Assembly: GCA_016290325.1 (NCBI GenBank)
Contig: JAEETL010000009.1
Span: 1 to 64,000 of the forward strand
Direction: 5' to 3'
Length of the DNA stretch: 64,000 bases
Source: Muribaculaceae bacterium
GTDB taxonomy: Bacteria; Bacteroidota; Bacteroidia; Bacteroidales; Muribaculaceae
Position numbers and translations under genes: made by a program. Shown piece after piece: positions 7,115 to 16,645 of this stretch; position 1 is the stretch's first letter; the number at the start of each line of letters is the position of its first letter. The notes beneath the pieces were generated by a model. It saw only the letters and a program-made list of their open reading frames with translations. It ran no database searches and was not told the DNA's origin.

Positions 7115-7825
7115 TCACATCTTCAGATAAAAATCTTTGGTCAAGGCGATGTAATCGCTGGTGAACTTGCCATCGTTGTGGGCGATGATCAGTATGTCTT
7201 CATGGTATGCCATGTCGCGCCGTGACAGCAGCCACAGGGCTCGTTTTGCAGCACCGCCCTCAACATGGATAACACGTGTGATTCTTCTCACCGGAAGGGA
7301 GGCAAAAGCCGCTGCCTCAATAATAATGCGCTCAGCATCTGTGGGTGAGATCAAGGCTAGGATGCCTTCATCTGTCAGCCGTTGGGCAGCCCCCTCGATG
7401 AGTTGGCAGTAGGTGAGTGATTCTGTGTGGCGCGCCATCGTGCGGGCAGCGTCGGGCGGCAAAAGGCTGTCGGTGAAGTAGGGTGGGTTAGAGACAATCA
7501 TGTCATATCTGTCATGACGTGTCATGTCATTGAAATCAGCTTCATTGGCCGTGAGCCGTTCGCTCCATGGCGAAGCGGCGAAGTTTAAAGTGGCTTCCTC
7601 TATCGCATCGTGGTCGATATCGATGGCGTCGATGAGCGCTGTGTGATTGCGCTGCGCTACCATCAAGGCTATCACGCCGCAGCCGGTACCTACATCCAGC
7701 ACGTGCCGCATGCCCTCGACAGGGCACCACGCACCTAGCAGAACACCATCGGTGCCCACTTTCATTGCCGTGCGATCATTCAAAACGGCAAATTGTTTAA
7801 ACCGGAACGTCTTTTCTCTTCCCAT
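7115..7825 (-). CDS. trmN6: tRNA1(Val) adenine-37 N6-methyltransferase
   Basis: A 236-residue class I SAM-dependent methyltransferase of the YfiC/TrmN6 type, which modifies A37 of tRNA-Val in E. coli. It has the leading FRFKQFAV and MKVGTDGVLLGAW family signature, the SAM-binding motif LDVGTGCGVIAL (about residues 40-52), an acidic turn DAIDIDHDAIEEA, and the catalytic SNPPYF motif of N6-adenine methylases. The ATG at 7825 is used; the longer frame would need TTG. A TACCTTTG box lies only 10 bases upstream (7842-7835), suggesting a very short leader. Confidence 0.9.
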   Translation of the reverse strand: MGREKTFRFKQFAVLNDRTAMKVGTDGVLLGAWCPVEGMRHVLDVGTGCGVIALMVAQRNHTALIDAIDIDHDAIEEATLNFAASPWSERLTANEADFNDMTRHDRYDMIVSNPPYFTDSLLPPDAARTMARHTESLTYCQLIEGAAQRLTDEGILALISPTDAERIIIEAAAFASLPVRRITRVIHVEGGAAKRALWLLSRRDMAYHEDILIIAHNDGKFTSDYIALTKDFYLKM

Positions 7826-8101
7826 TTCTGTCGGCAAAGGTAGCCTTTTTGTCGATACTTTTGGGGTGTTTTCATGATGTTTTTTACCACGATGGCATGG
7901 TTTTTGCTAATCACCAGTGCTCGCTATTTTGTTAAAAATGTTACATTTAGCATTTTTTCACTATCAAAAAAAGTACTGGTATCACATTACTTTATAACTT
8001 GCGGCATTTTTAAAAGATTTTTATACACTTCTTAAACTTTTCAAAAACAATTTGGTCTAAAAGACAAACGATTATTAACGAATTTTTAAACGTAATAGAT
8101 T

Positions 8102-9328
8102 ATGAAGTACCGTATTTTAACATTGTTTGGGCTGATGGCGCTGAGTGCAGCCACTCTTGTTCAAGCCCAGGACTATGATGACATTTATTACGATGCCTCA
8201 TCGTCCAAGTCAACTGCGGCTAAGACTTCAAAAGTCGCTAAGCCCTCAAAGACTGTCGCTGTTTACGGCGAAGTTCCTGAAACCTACAAGGTAGCTGCCA
8301 ACAGCAACTACCGCGTTGAGCGTGATGTTGACGAGTATAACCGTCGTGGTGTTGACTATGACTCTGATTACGAGTTGGACCTCAATGGCGATACCATCTA
8401 TGAGGATGCTTTTGCCAACACCCGCCGCATCGAGCGTTTCTATAACCCTGACATCGTGATCCTGAGCGATGACGACGATTTGGTGGAACTCTATTATGAC
8501 GAGTCACCGAGCATCAATCTCATCATCGGGTCAGATGCTTTCGCCGGCTCATACTATGGATGGAACTGGGCAAGTTCCTATTATCCCTGGTATACATGGG
8601 ATTCCTATTATCCTTGGGGATATGGCTGGTATGACCCCTGGTATCCTTTTGGTTGGTATCGTCCTATCAACTACGGCGGTTACTTCTGGGGCTGGGGACA
8701 CCATCACTGGTATTATTCTCACTGGTGGCCCGGTTTCTACGGCTGGGATAGTTGGCACTATAGGCCAAGCTATTATGCTGACTGGGGACATCGCCCGAGG
8801 CCTGAACGCCATCATGGCATTAGCGGCGGATCAAATCGCGGGCATGTTGGTCTTGCCGATAACCGTAACGGCCGTGGCCGCATCGGTGCAGCCGGTAGCA
8901 GCCGCAATAGCATCTCAGCACGAGGTGACAACTCGGGTAACCGTCCAAACCGTGTAGGCTCATCGACCTCTCGTAGCCGCGCAAGCTCTGCTATGTCTGG
9001 TAGAGGTAATATGGACAGGCGAAGCAGCGGTGGTGTAACGTCTCGCAACAGTAGTGTTTCTCGCTCTTCAAGCGTTTCTGGCGGCGTTTCACGCTCCAGT
9101 TCCAGTGGCAGCTACAGCCGCGGATCGCGTTCCAGCAGCAGCGGCAGCTACAGCAGTGGATCACGTTCCAGTGGCAGCTACAACAGCGGATCACGTTCGA
9201 GCAGTAGCGGCAGTTACAACAGCGGATCACGTTCCAGCAGCAGCGGCAGCTACAGCAGTGGCAGCAGTCACAGTTCAGGCGGTGGTAGCCACGGTGGTTC
9301 ATCAGGTGGTGGCGGACGTCGTCGCTAA
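8102..9328 (+). CDS. Secreted Tyr/Trp-rich, Ser/Gly-repeat protein
   Basis: A 408-residue exported protein of unusual composition; function unknown. A signal peptide ends at VQAQ (about residue 23). An acidic region with DYDSDYELDLNGDTIYED follows. Residues about 140-240 are extraordinarily aromatic (runs such as SYYPWYTWDSYYPWGYGW, then GHHHWYYSHWW). A Gly/Arg/Ser-rich segment comes next. From about residue 313 there is a near-perfect serine repeat of 12-residue units GSRSSSSGSYSS, ending GGGGRRR. The C-terminal half must be disordered. The aromatic block suggests surface or matrix association. It lies 71 bases upstream of a FadL-like porin gene in the same direction. No catalytic motif was seen. 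Confidence 0.8.
   Translation: MKYRILTLFGLMALSAATLVQAQDYDDIYYDASSSKSTAAKTSKVAKPSKTVAVYGEVPETYKVAANSNYRVERDVDEYNRRGVDYDSDYELDLNGDTIYEDAFANTRRIERFYNPDIVILSDDDDLVELYYDESPSINLIIGSDAFAGSYYGWNWASSYYPWYTWDSYYPWGYGWYDPWYPFGWYRPINYGGYFWGWGHHHWYYSHWWPGFYGWDSWHYRPSYYADWGHRPRPERHHGISGGSNRGHVGLADNRNGRGRIGAAGSSRNSISARGDNSGNRPNRVGSSTSRSRASSAMSGRGNMDRRSSGGVTSRNSSVSRSSSVSGGVSRSSSSGSYSRGSRSSSSGSYSSGSRSSGSYNSGSRSSSSGSYNSGSRSSSSGSYSSGSSHSSGGGSHGGSSGGGGRRR
9122..9262 (+). repeat. 36-bp coding tandem repeat (one 27-bp unit)
   Basis: Units start at 9122, 9158, 9185 and 9221, each beginning GGATC(G/A)CGTTC. The second unit lacks nine bases, giving GSRSSGSYNS instead of the 12-residue unit. In-frame length variation of this tract is likely by slippage or recombination. 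Confidence 0.8.
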
Positions 9329-9399
9329 ACCGAGCCTCATCCACACAAACACACACGTATCAATTAGTATTAGTTGAACAGAACTAAACAATAACAACT

Positions 9400-11037
9400 A
9401 TGAAGAAGAAAGTTTTTGCCCTCCTGTTGTGCGGACTTCCTCTCTTGATGAGCGCTCAGGATGCCTTTGATGTCCTCCAGATGTCGCAAACCGACCTGCG
9501 TGGTACCTCACGATTCCAGTCAATGGCTGGTGCCTTTACCGCCCTGGGTGGTGATCTGTCGACGCTCTCCCAGAACCCTGCCGGTATCGGTGTCTATCGC
9601 AACAGCGACTTGGGAATTACCTTAGGTCTTGACTTTAATAGTTCCAAGGCTGGCGTGACCACTACAAATGAGACCAAATTTAACGTCAACAATGTTGGCT
9701 ACGTTGGTGCCATTCGTCTGGACAGCGAGTCAGTTCCCAATTTGAACTTCGGGTTTACTTACAATCGCGTCAAGTCTTTTAACCGTCGTTATATGGGTGG
9801 TGTTGCTAATATTGAAACCTCGATGAGCAACTACATCGCCGAAGAATTTGTCAATAAGCTCAATTTTACCGATGCTGACCTGTATTGGACCGACAATTTC
9901 GATCCCTATTTTGACGGACGTGCGCCCTGGGCAGCTGTTACCACGTTTGACATGCCGACAAGGACCGATGGCTATGTGGGTATTATCAATGCCTTTGGCG
10001 AAAAGATGATAGGATTGTATCAGGATGGAGTGACTTCAGGCTTTGCCAATTATGAGGTGGAAGAGCGCGGCCATGCCGATGAGTACAACATCGCCTTTGG
10101 CGGCAACATCTCTAACAAACTCTATTTTGGCCTTGATTTTGGTATTCTTGACTTGGATTACAGGAGCTTCCAGTCCTATGAAGAGTCACTGACCAATCCT
10201 TATATCATGGCCGATGACAATGACCTGTTCTTGAGTGAACTTACCCACGATAACACTAAAGCCGATTGGGGATTGTACAACTACCTGCATACCGAGGGCA
10301 CCGGTGTTAACTTTAAGTTCGGTCTCATCTTTAGACCCACTCAGTCATTGCGAATTGGTGCTGCGTTCCACACGCCCACTTACTATGACATGCGAGACAC
10401 CTACTATGTGGAAGCATCTCTTAGGGGCTATCAGGATGGCAACCTGCTCTACAGTGCTGATAAAGGTAGCAACGACGGCTATGATTACTCGGGCAACTAC
10501 ACCATCAAGACGCCGTGGCGTTTCACGGGTGGCTTGGCTGGCGTGATCGGCAAGAGCGGTATTATCAGTGTGGACTACGAGTATGTGGCCAATGAAACGA
10601 TGCGCATGGGTAACGACCATGGTGACGATTATCCCGACGTGACTGACAATATGAAGGCTTATTTCAAACCCACTCACATCATCCGCTTGGGTGGCGAGTA
10701 CCGTGCCAATCCCAACTGGAGTCTGCGTGCTGGTTACAGTATCAAGACCGATCAGGTCGAGAGCGGTGTTGACAATTATGATTATAAGAGAATCGCTACC
10801 GTTGGCACCAATCCCACCTACCAGTATGACAACACGGTTCAGCACATCACCTGTGGCGTGGGTTATCACTATAAGTCATTCTATGCCGACATGGCCTATG
10901 TTCATCAGATCCGCCAGAGCGTCTATAACGCATTCGCGCCCTATGATGATGTGGATTATGACTACATACCCAACGTCAGCGCTAAAGTGAAGGACAACAA
11001 CAACCGCATCTCCCTTACTTTGGGCATGCGATTCTAG
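9400..11037 (+). CDS. OmpP1/FadL/TodX-family outer-membrane protein
   Basis: A 545-residue outer-membrane beta barrel. The signal peptide is MKKKVFALLLCGLPLLMSAQ. The early mature part contains RFQSMAGAFTALGGDLSTLSQNPAGIGVYRNSD, which corresponds to the conserved 'NPAG' N-terminal segment of FadL/TodX channels for hydrophobic substrates. Repeated aromatic amphipathic strands follow, and the protein ends with Phe (LTLGMRF), the usual barrel signal. Bacteroidetes members are often annotated as hemin receptor-like; the substrate is unknown. A strong terminator 52 bases after the stop closes the transcript. Confidence 0.85.
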   Translation: MKKKVFALLLCGLPLLMSAQDAFDVLQMSQTDLRGTSRFQSMAGAFTALGGDLSTLSQNPAGIGVYRNSDLGITLGLDFNSSKAGVTTTNETKFNVNNVGYVGAIRLDSESVPNLNFGFTYNRVKSFNRRYMGGVANIETSMSNYIAEEFVNKLNFTDADLYWTDNFDPYFDGRAPWAAVTTFDMPTRTDGYVGIINAFGEKMIGLYQDGVTSGFANYEVEERGHADEYNIAFGGNISNKLYFGLDFGILDLDYRSFQSYEESLTNPYIMADDNDLFLSELTHDNTKADWGLYNYLHTEGTGVNFKFGLIFRPTQSLRIGAAFHTPTYYDMRDTYYVEASLRGYQDGNLLYSADKGSNDGYDYSGNYTIKTPWRFTGGLAGVIGKSGIISVDYEYVANETMRMGNDHGDDYPDVTDNMKAYFKPTHIIRLGGEYRANPNWSLRAGYSIKTDQVESGVDNYDYKRIATVGTNPTYQYDNTVQHITCGVGYHYKSFYADMAYVHQIRQSVYNAFAPYDDVDYDYIPNVSAKVKDNNNRISLTLGMRF

Positions 11038-11089
11038 GAAAAACGTATCAGATACCCAGAGATTACGTTTATTAATTCATTAAAATGGT

Positions 11090-11126
11090 CTGGCAGCCTG
11101 TGAGTACACGGGCTGCCAGCTTTTTC
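11090..11126 (+). terminator. Intrinsic terminator after the FadL-like gene
   Basis: CTGGCAGCC (11090-11098) pairs perfectly with GGCTGCCAG (11111-11119), followed by CTTTTTC. Confidence 0.85.
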
Positions 11127-11152
11127 TATGTAATCTTACAAATAATTGAAAA

Positions 11153-11494
11153 CTATCTCGGGAACAATTCATCGAGCGCTGACTGGAAAGCCACCAGTTG
11201 TGCCCTGATGTCCTTGAGCTGCTCGATGGCGTCAAAACGCTTGTCCACACCATCGCGGTTGTGGCGTATCTGGGCCTGGGCGGCATCCAGCTTCAATCCT
11301 TTCTCCTTTACCAAATAATAGACCTTACTGATGATCTCGATGTCATTTGGCGTATAGTAACGGATGTTCTTCTTGTTGCGACGGGGTTTAATGATGGTAA
11401 ACTGGGTCTCCCAGTAACGGAGCGTCGATTCAGGGATTCCAAGAATCTCGGACACATCGCCAATTTTATAGAATTTTTTATCCAGATTCAGCAT
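11153..11494 (-). CDS. MerR-family transcriptional regulator
   Basis: A 113-residue DNA-binding protein. Residues 5-75 form the winged-helix MerR domain (FYKIGDVSEILGIPESTLRYWE, then RRNKKNIRYYTPNDI), and the C-terminal helix (QLKDIRAQLVAFQSALDEL) should form the dimer coiled coil. There is no C-terminal ligand domain and no metal-binding cysteine, so the effector is unknown. Similar short MerR proteins are conserved across Bacteroidetes near housekeeping genes. The ATG at 11494 starts MLNLDKKFYKIG; upstream extension would run into the promoter region shared with alaS. Confidence 0.9.
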   Translation of the reverse strand: MLNLDKKFYKIGDVSEILGIPESTLRYWETQFTIIKPRRNKKNIRYYTPNDIEIISKVYYLVKEKGLKLDAAQAQIRHNRDGVDKRFDAIEQLKDIRAQLVAFQSALDELFPR

Positions 11495-11498
11495 GGTC

Positions 11499-11529
11499 TT
11501 GCACAGATGAATAGAATTGAGTAACTTTG
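11499..11529 (+). promoter_or_regulatory. Promoter of alaS
   Basis: TTG (11499-11501), a 20-base spacer, TAACTTTG (11522-11529). It lies back to back with the MerR promoter and predicts an alaS leader of about 80 bases. Confidence 0.6.
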
Positions 11530-11548
11530 CAGGTTGATAACAACACGG

Positions 11549-11579
11549 CAAAGATAAACAAATTGTTTAGACTTTGCAA
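11549..11579 (-). promoter_or_regulatory. Promoter of the MerR gene
   Basis: The minus strand reads TTG (11579-11577), a 20-base spacer, TATCTTTG (11556-11549). Transcripts from this promoter and the alaS promoter would overlap by about 10-15 bases in opposite directions. Confidence 0.6.
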
Positions 11580-11617
11580 CAAAAATCGAACATTTATAAC
11601 AAATTAAGAATATTATT

Positions 11618-14236
11618 ATGCTTACTGCTAAAGAAATTAGGGAGACGTTCAAACGTTACTTCGAGGAGCATGGTCATCACATTGTGCCCTCGGCTCCCAT
11701 GGTCATTAAAGACGATCCAACTCTCATGTTTACTAATGCTGGTATGAACCAGTTCAAGGACATTATCCTGGGTAACAAGGAAGCCCAGTGGCGTCGTGTC
11801 GCCGATTCCCAGAAGTGCCTGCGCGTGAGCGGCAAGCACAACGACTTGGAAGAGGTGGGCCACGATACTTATCACCACACCATGTTTGAGATGCTGGGTA
11901 ACTGGTCCTTTGGTGACTATTTCAAGCACGAGGCGATTGACTGGGGTTGGGACCTTCTTGTCAATGTATTTAAGATTGACCCGAAGCTGCTATATGCCAC
12001 GGTATTTGAGGGCGATGAGAAGAATGGTCTCTCACGCGACAACGAGGCGGCTGGTTTCTGGGAGGCCCACTTGCCCAAGGACCACATCATTAACGGCAAC
12101 GCCCACGACAACTTCTGGGAGATGGGCGACACGGGTCCCTGCGGCCCTTGCAGCGAGATTCATATTGACTTGCGCAGCGAGGAGGAAAAGGCCGCCGTGC
12201 CCGGTGCTGAACTGGTCAACAAGGACAATCCCCTGGTTATCGAGATTTGGAACCTCGTGTTCATGCAGTATAACCGCAAGGCCGACGGCTCGCTCGAACC
12301 GCTACCCAACAAGGTGATTGATACAGGTATGGGCCTCGAGCGCTTGTGTATGGTGCTCCAGGGCAAGAAATCCAACTATGACACCGACGTCTTCCAGCCC
12401 CTCATCGGCAAGTTGGGTGAGATGTGCGGCAAGAAATATGGTGACAATCAGGACGTGGATATCGCCATGCGCGTCGTGGCCGACCACGTGCGCACCATTG
12501 CCTTCTCGGTGGCCGACGGACAGTTGCCCAGTAATGCCAAGGCCGGATACGTCATCCGCCGCATCCTGCGCCGTGCCGTGCGTTACGGATACACCTTCTT
12601 AGGCTTTAAGGAAGCCTTCATGTACCGCCTGATTGACACCCTCATTGAGAACATGGGTGAAGCTTATCCCGAGATCAAGGCTCAGGCCGACCTCATCAAG
12701 CATGTTACTAAGGAGGAGGAAGATGCCTTCCTGCGCACTCTGGAAACAGGTATGAAGCTCATCGAAAAGGTGATTGCTGACACCAAAGCTGCTGGAAAGA
12801 CTGTTGTCGATGGCAAGGAGGCATTCACGCTCTATGATACCTTTGGCTTCCCCTTGGACTTGACTGAACTCATCCTTCGTGAGAACGGCATGACGGTCAA
12901 TGAAGAGGAATTCAATGTCGAGATGCAGAAACAAAAACAGCGTGCCCGCAATGCTGCTGCCGTCGAGGCCACCGACTGGGTTGAACTCAAGGACGGCGTG
13001 ACCGAATTCGTGGGCTATGACCTCACCGAGTGTGACGTGAATATCCTGCGCTACCGCAAGGTGACTCAAAAGAACAAGTCGTTCTACCAGATTGTGCTTG
13101 ACCGCACACCGTTCTATGCCGAGATGGGTGGTCAGGTAGGCGATCGTGGCACGCTCACCTGTGGTGACGAGGTCATCGAGGTGACCGATACCAAGCGCGA
13201 GAACAATCTGCCGGTGCACATCACTGCCAAGTTGCCTAGTGACGTGAACGCAACAATGAAGGCTGCCATCAACCTGGAGGCTCGCCGTGCCACCGAGTGT
13301 AACCACACCGCAACCCACTTGCTCCATGCAGCCCTGCGTCAAGTGCTGGGCTCCCATGTTGAGCAAAAAGGTTCTTATGTGGATCCACACTCGCTGCGCT
13401 TTGACTTCTCCCACTTCCGTAAGGTCACTCCCGAGGAGATCCGTCAAGTGGAGCATTTGGCCAACAAGATGATACGTGATGCCATCACTCGTGAGGAGCA
13501 CCGCGAAATGCCCATCGACGAGGCACGTCAAATGGGTGCTATGGCACTCTTTGGCGAGAAATATGGCGACCATGTGCGCGTCATCAAGTATGGTGACTCT
13601 GTAGAGCTCTGTGGTGGTACCCATGTGCCCAACACGGGCAACATTGGCATGGTGCGCATCGTGAGCGAGAGTAGCATTGCTGCTGGTATCCGCCGTATTG
13701 AGGCCATCACAGGTGCTGGTGTTGAGGATATGCTTGACAATGTCCAGGACACTCTGGGCCATGTGAAGGAATTGCTCAACAATGCTCCTGATGCCATCAC
13801 AGCATTGCAGAAGTCACTGGCCGAGAATGCCGACTTGAAGAAACAGGTGGATGACTTCATGAAACAGCGCATCGCCATTCTCTCCAAGCAGCTCGAGGAT
13901 GAGGGTAAGGAAATGAATGGCATTAATGTCATCATGCTCACGGGCGAGCGTCTGCCCGACGTGGTCAAGGGTGTGGCTCTGGCTATCAAGGCCGATTGTC
14001 CCACGGCTACCGCTTTCCTGGCTGCTACCGAGCATGAAGGCAAGCCGATGCTCACCGTGATGCTGAGCGAGGACCTCGTTAAGGCTGGCAAGAACGCTGG
14101 CAACATCGTCCGCGGCGCTGCCAAGGCTATCCAGGGCGGCGGTGGCGGTCAACCTCACTTCGCTCAGGCTGGCGGACGCAATCCTCAGGGCTTGAACGAT
14201 GCTATGGTAGCCATGCGCGAGGCATTGGGTGTGTAA
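11618..14236 (+). CDS. alaS: Alanyl-tRNA synthetase
   Basis: An 872-residue class II synthetase that charges tRNA-Ala, close to the 876 residues of E. coli AlaS. The N-terminal catalytic domain shows [34 protein letters not shown] and the motif 3 region GMGLERL. The editing domain carries the zinc-site motifs [12 protein letters not shown] and [10 protein letters not shown]. The C-terminal domain ends with [13 protein letters not shown], the usual C-Ala segment. All expected blocks are present. Confidence 0.99.
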   Translation: MLTAKEIRETFKRYFEEHGHHIVPSAPMVIKDDPTLMFTNAGMNQFKDIILGNKEAQWRRVADSQKCLRVSGKHNDLEEVGHDTYHHTMFEMLGNWSFGDYFKHEAIDWGWDLLVNVFKIDPKLLYATVFEGDEKNGLSRDNEAAGFWEAHLPKDHIINGNAHDNFWEMGDTGPCGPCSEIHIDLRSEEEKAAVPGAELVNKDNPLVIEIWNLVFMQYNRKADGSLEPLPNKVIDTGMGLERLCMVLQGKKSNYDTDVFQPLIGKLGEMCGKKYGDNQDVDIAMRVVADHVRTIAFSVADGQLPSNAKAGYVIRRILRRAVRYGYTFLGFKEAFMYRLIDTLIENMGEAYPEIKAQADLIKHVTKEEEDAFLRTLETGMKLIEKVIADTKAAGKTVVDGKEAFTLYDTFGFPLDLTELILRENGMTVNEEEFNVEMQKQKQRARNAAAVEATDWVELKDGVTEFVGYDLTECDVNILRYRKVTQKNKSFYQIVLDRTPFYAEMGGQVGDRGTLTCGDEVIEVTDTKRENNLPVHITAKLPSDVNATMKAAINLEARRATECNHTATHLLHAALRQVLGSHVEQKGSYVDPHSLRFDFSHFRKVTPEEIRQVEHLANKMIRDAITREEHREMPIDEARQMGAMALFGEKYGDHVRVIKYGDSVELCGGTHVPNTGNIGMVRIVSESSIAAGIRRIEAITGAGVEDMLDNVQDTLGHVKELLNNAPDAITALQKSLAENADLKKQVDDFMKQRIAILSKQLEDEGKEMNGINVIMLTGERLPDVVKGVALAIKADCPTATAFLAATEHEGKPMLTVMLSEDLVKAGKNAGNIVRGAAKAIQGGGGGQPHFAQAGGRNPQGLNDAMVAMREALGV

Positions 14237-14255
14237 ACCACTCTATTTGAGAACA

Positions 14256-14293
14256 TCAACGGCTCGTCCCTTCTAGATGGGGACGGGCCGTTA
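14256..14293. terminator. Hairpin between alaS and the exchanger gene
   Basis: AACGGCTCGTCCC and GGGACGGGCCGTT form a near-perfect 13-bp stem (one G-T pair) 20 bases after the alaS stop. It is followed by A, not T, residues, so it may stabilise or partially attenuate the transcript more than terminate it. Confidence 0.45.
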
Positions 14294-14315
14294 AAAAAGA
14301 AGTAAAATTCAAGAT

Positions 14316-15290
14316 ATGGATTATCTATTGCTTGTCGTTGGGTTGGCAATGCTATTAGTGGCGGCCAATTATCTTGTGGATTCGTCGGTGGCCATCGCCC
14401 AGCGAGCCAAAATTTCTAATTTCATCATCGGTCTCACCATTGTGGGCATCGGTACCAGTGCACCTGAGTTGCTCATTTCGGTGTCATCGGCGCTGAGTAA
14501 CAGCGGTGACATCGCCATGGGTAATGTGATAGGCTCTAATATTGCCAACGTGTTACTCATCTTGGGCGCCACGGCCATCATCATGCCTTTTTCTATTGAA
14601 CGGTTACAGCGTCGGCGTGACATCCCCTTCGTTATTTTGGCGTCGGTTTTTGTCATGATCATTGCTTATGATAGCATTGTTCCGGGCATCAGTTATAATT
14701 CGTTGAATCGCTTGGATGGCATCGTGCTGCTGATCTTGTTTATCATTTACATGTGCTGGGTTATTGTTCAAAAAGGCAAGGATCCCAAACGGGCGATGGA
14801 AGAAGCCGACGAGGAGGCTACGACATCACTGGCCGGCAAGCCGTCATGGCTGTTGTGGGGCATTGCCATCGTGTCGCTGGTAGGGTTGATTTATGGTGGT
14901 AACCTGTTCCTGGAAAGCGCTAAGAATCTTGCCCGCTCATGGGGTATGAGCGAGGCGGTGATTGCCATCACTATAGTCGCTGTGGGCACTTCTTTGCCCG
15001 AGCTGGTCACCGCTATCGTTGCTGCGAGCAAGCATAACCCGCAGTTGGCATTAGGCAATGTCATCGGTAGTAATATATTCAATCTGTTAATGATTTTGGG
15101 TGTCGCATCCACTGTTAAGCCATTGCATTTTGTTGATATCAACATTTGGGACTATGTGGTCATGGTCATCTCATCCATTATGCTTTATATGGTGGTGCTC
15201 ACCTTCAAGAAGGATAAGATGGACCGTATCGAGGGCGTCATTTTCTTTGCTGCTTACGTGGGCTACATCATATACCTCTTGTTGCGCTAA
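14316..15290 (+). CDS. Calcium/sodium antiporter (YrbG-like, CaCA family)
   Basis: A 324-residue inner-membrane cation exchanger. It has about ten hydrophobic segments in two inverted halves, each with the alpha-repeat signature: GIGTSAPELLISVSSAL...NVIGSNIANVLLILG in the first and AVGTSLPELVTAIVAA...NVIGSNIFNLLMILG in the second. This duplication and the acidic GTSxPE residues are diagnostic of the Ca2+:cation antiporter superfamily. A hydrophilic loop (KGKDPKRAMEEADEE) joins the halves. The ion preference cannot be read from sequence. It lies 79 bases after alaS. Confidence 0.93.
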   Translation: MDYLLLVVGLAMLLVAANYLVDSSVAIAQRAKISNFIIGLTIVGIGTSAPELLISVSSALSNSGDIAMGNVIGSNIANVLLILGATAIIMPFSIERLQRRRDIPFVILASVFVMIIAYDSIVPGISYNSLNRLDGIVLLILFIIYMCWVIVQKGKDPKRAMEEADEEATTSLAGKPSWLLWGIAIVSLVGLIYGGNLFLESAKNLARSWGMSEAVIAITIVAVGTSLPELVTAIVAASKHNPQLALGNVIGSNIFNLLMILGVASTVKPLHFVDINIWDYVVMVISSIMLYMVVLTFKKDKMDRIEGVIFFAAYVGYIIYLLLR

Positions 15291-15360
15291 GAGACTAAAA
15301 TTGCTGCTCGCCCGTTAAACTATAGTAGAATAATCCTGTCGAACAGAAAAATCACTCGCT

Positions 15361-16635
15361 ATGAACAAGAAACAGTCGATATCATTCATTTGTTGCTGCT
15401 TGATGGCGGTAGCCGCTTTAGCTCAGCCTAGGGTGGACACACGGGATCATATTTTTAACCCAAATGTACACTCGCTCAAGGTGTGTCTGGCAAGCAATAT
15501 GTATATTCCGCCCGTATTGATGATGAATGGTGATGACCGCCTTGTCGTCAGCTTTGATTATCTTGACTATGATGTGCATTACCTGCGCTATAGTGTCACC
15601 CATTGTAATGCCGACTGGCAACCGTCACAGTTGGTCGAGAGCGAATATGTGAGCGGTTTCAATTATGCCGATATTGACGACTATGCGCCCAGCGAGGCGA
15701 CCTATGTCCATTATTATAATTACCAGTTCATGCTCCCTAATCCCGACATGGAGCTGTTAGTGAGCGGCAATTATCTGCTTACGGTATATGAGCAGGACAA
15801 TTCCGATGATATCCTGTTCCAGACCCGTTTCTCAGTTTGTGAGGGAAGGGTGGGGGTCTATCCTCAAGTCACTTCTCGTACCGATGTTGAATACAACAAC
15901 CGCTTCCAGCAAGTGTCTTTTGACGTGCGCTTTAAAGCCGGTCAAATTAAGGATCCCTACACCGAGCTCACTTGTGTTGTCACACAAAATTCGCGTGAAG
16001 ACAATGAGGTGACGGTCGTTCGCCCATTGATGGTGGGCGTTGATCATGTGACCTATGACCATAATCGTGACCTCATTTTTCCGGGAGGCAATGAGTTTCG
16101 CCGTTTTGAGACGGTGGCTGCCCATAACCTTAACATGGGTGTGAAGTCGATACGTTATTTTAATCCCATGTATCATGCAACGCTCATGATCGATGAACCG
16201 CGTTGTGAAACACAGTACCTTTACGATCAAACGCAGTTTGGACGCTTTACCATCCGTAATGCCGAGGCTTATGATGAGAATGAGCTTCAAGCCGACTACA
16301 TGATCACTCATTTCACCCTCAACACGGGTGGCAAGCTCAATGGCGGCAACGTGTGGCTCTATGGTGAGTTCCTAAAAGGCTATCCCGCTTCCCAATCGAT
16401 GATGAAATATGATGCCAGCAGCGGATGCTACACCGCTGAGCTCCTGCTCAAACAGGGTGCCTATAATTATATGTACTTGTGGGTGCCCGATGGCACATCG
16501 GCAGGGCAGACCGGCAAAATTGAGGGCGATCACTATGAAACGATCAATGAGTACCTTGTCAAGGTATTTGACCGCCCCATGGGTGAGCGTTATGACCATC
16601 TGGTAGGTTACGGTGTCGCCTACTCTGGCAAGTAA
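15361..16635 (+). CDS. DUF5103 / type IX secretion 'plug' protein
   Basis: A 424-residue exported protein with signal peptide MNKKQSISFICCCLMAVAALAQ. The first mature domain (about residues 25-150; VRSY-like LVVSFDYLDYDVHYLRYSVTHCNADW, then SGFNYADIDDYAPSEATYVHYYNYQFMLPN, quoted in parts) matches what I remember of the DUF5103 family. Family members have been described as periplasmic-side plug subunits of the SprA translocon of T9SS. The second half is a beta-rich DUF5103 C-terminal domain ending near RPMGERYDHLVGY. No other T9SS machinery gene is in the window. The T9SS assignment rests on family knowledge alone. Confidence 0.8.
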   Translation: MNKKQSISFICCCLMAVAALAQPRVDTRDHIFNPNVHSLKVCLASNMYIPPVLMMNGDDRLVVSFDYLDYDVHYLRYSVTHCNADWQPSQLVESEYVSGFNYADIDDYAPSEATYVHYYNYQFMLPNPDMELLVSGNYLLTVYEQDNSDDILFQTRFSVCEGRVGVYPQVTSRTDVEYNNRFQQVSFDVRFKAGQIKDPYTELTCVVTQNSREDNEVTVVRPLMVGVDHVTYDHNRDLIFPGGNEFRRFETVAAHNLNMGVKSIRYFNPMYHATLMIDEPRCETQYLYDQTQFGRFTIRNAEAYDENELQADYMITHFTLNTGGKLNGGNVWLYGEFLKGYPASQSMMKYDASSGCYTAELLLKQGAYNYMYLWVPDGTSAGQTGKIEGDHYETINEYLVKVFDRPMGERYDHLVGYGVAYSGK

Positions 16636-16645
16636 TCCCGCTTTT

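Noticed and set aside
12599-13762. 387-residue minus-strand frame antisense to alaS
   Set aside because: Shadow of the highly conserved alaS coding frame; no signal, motif or promoter.
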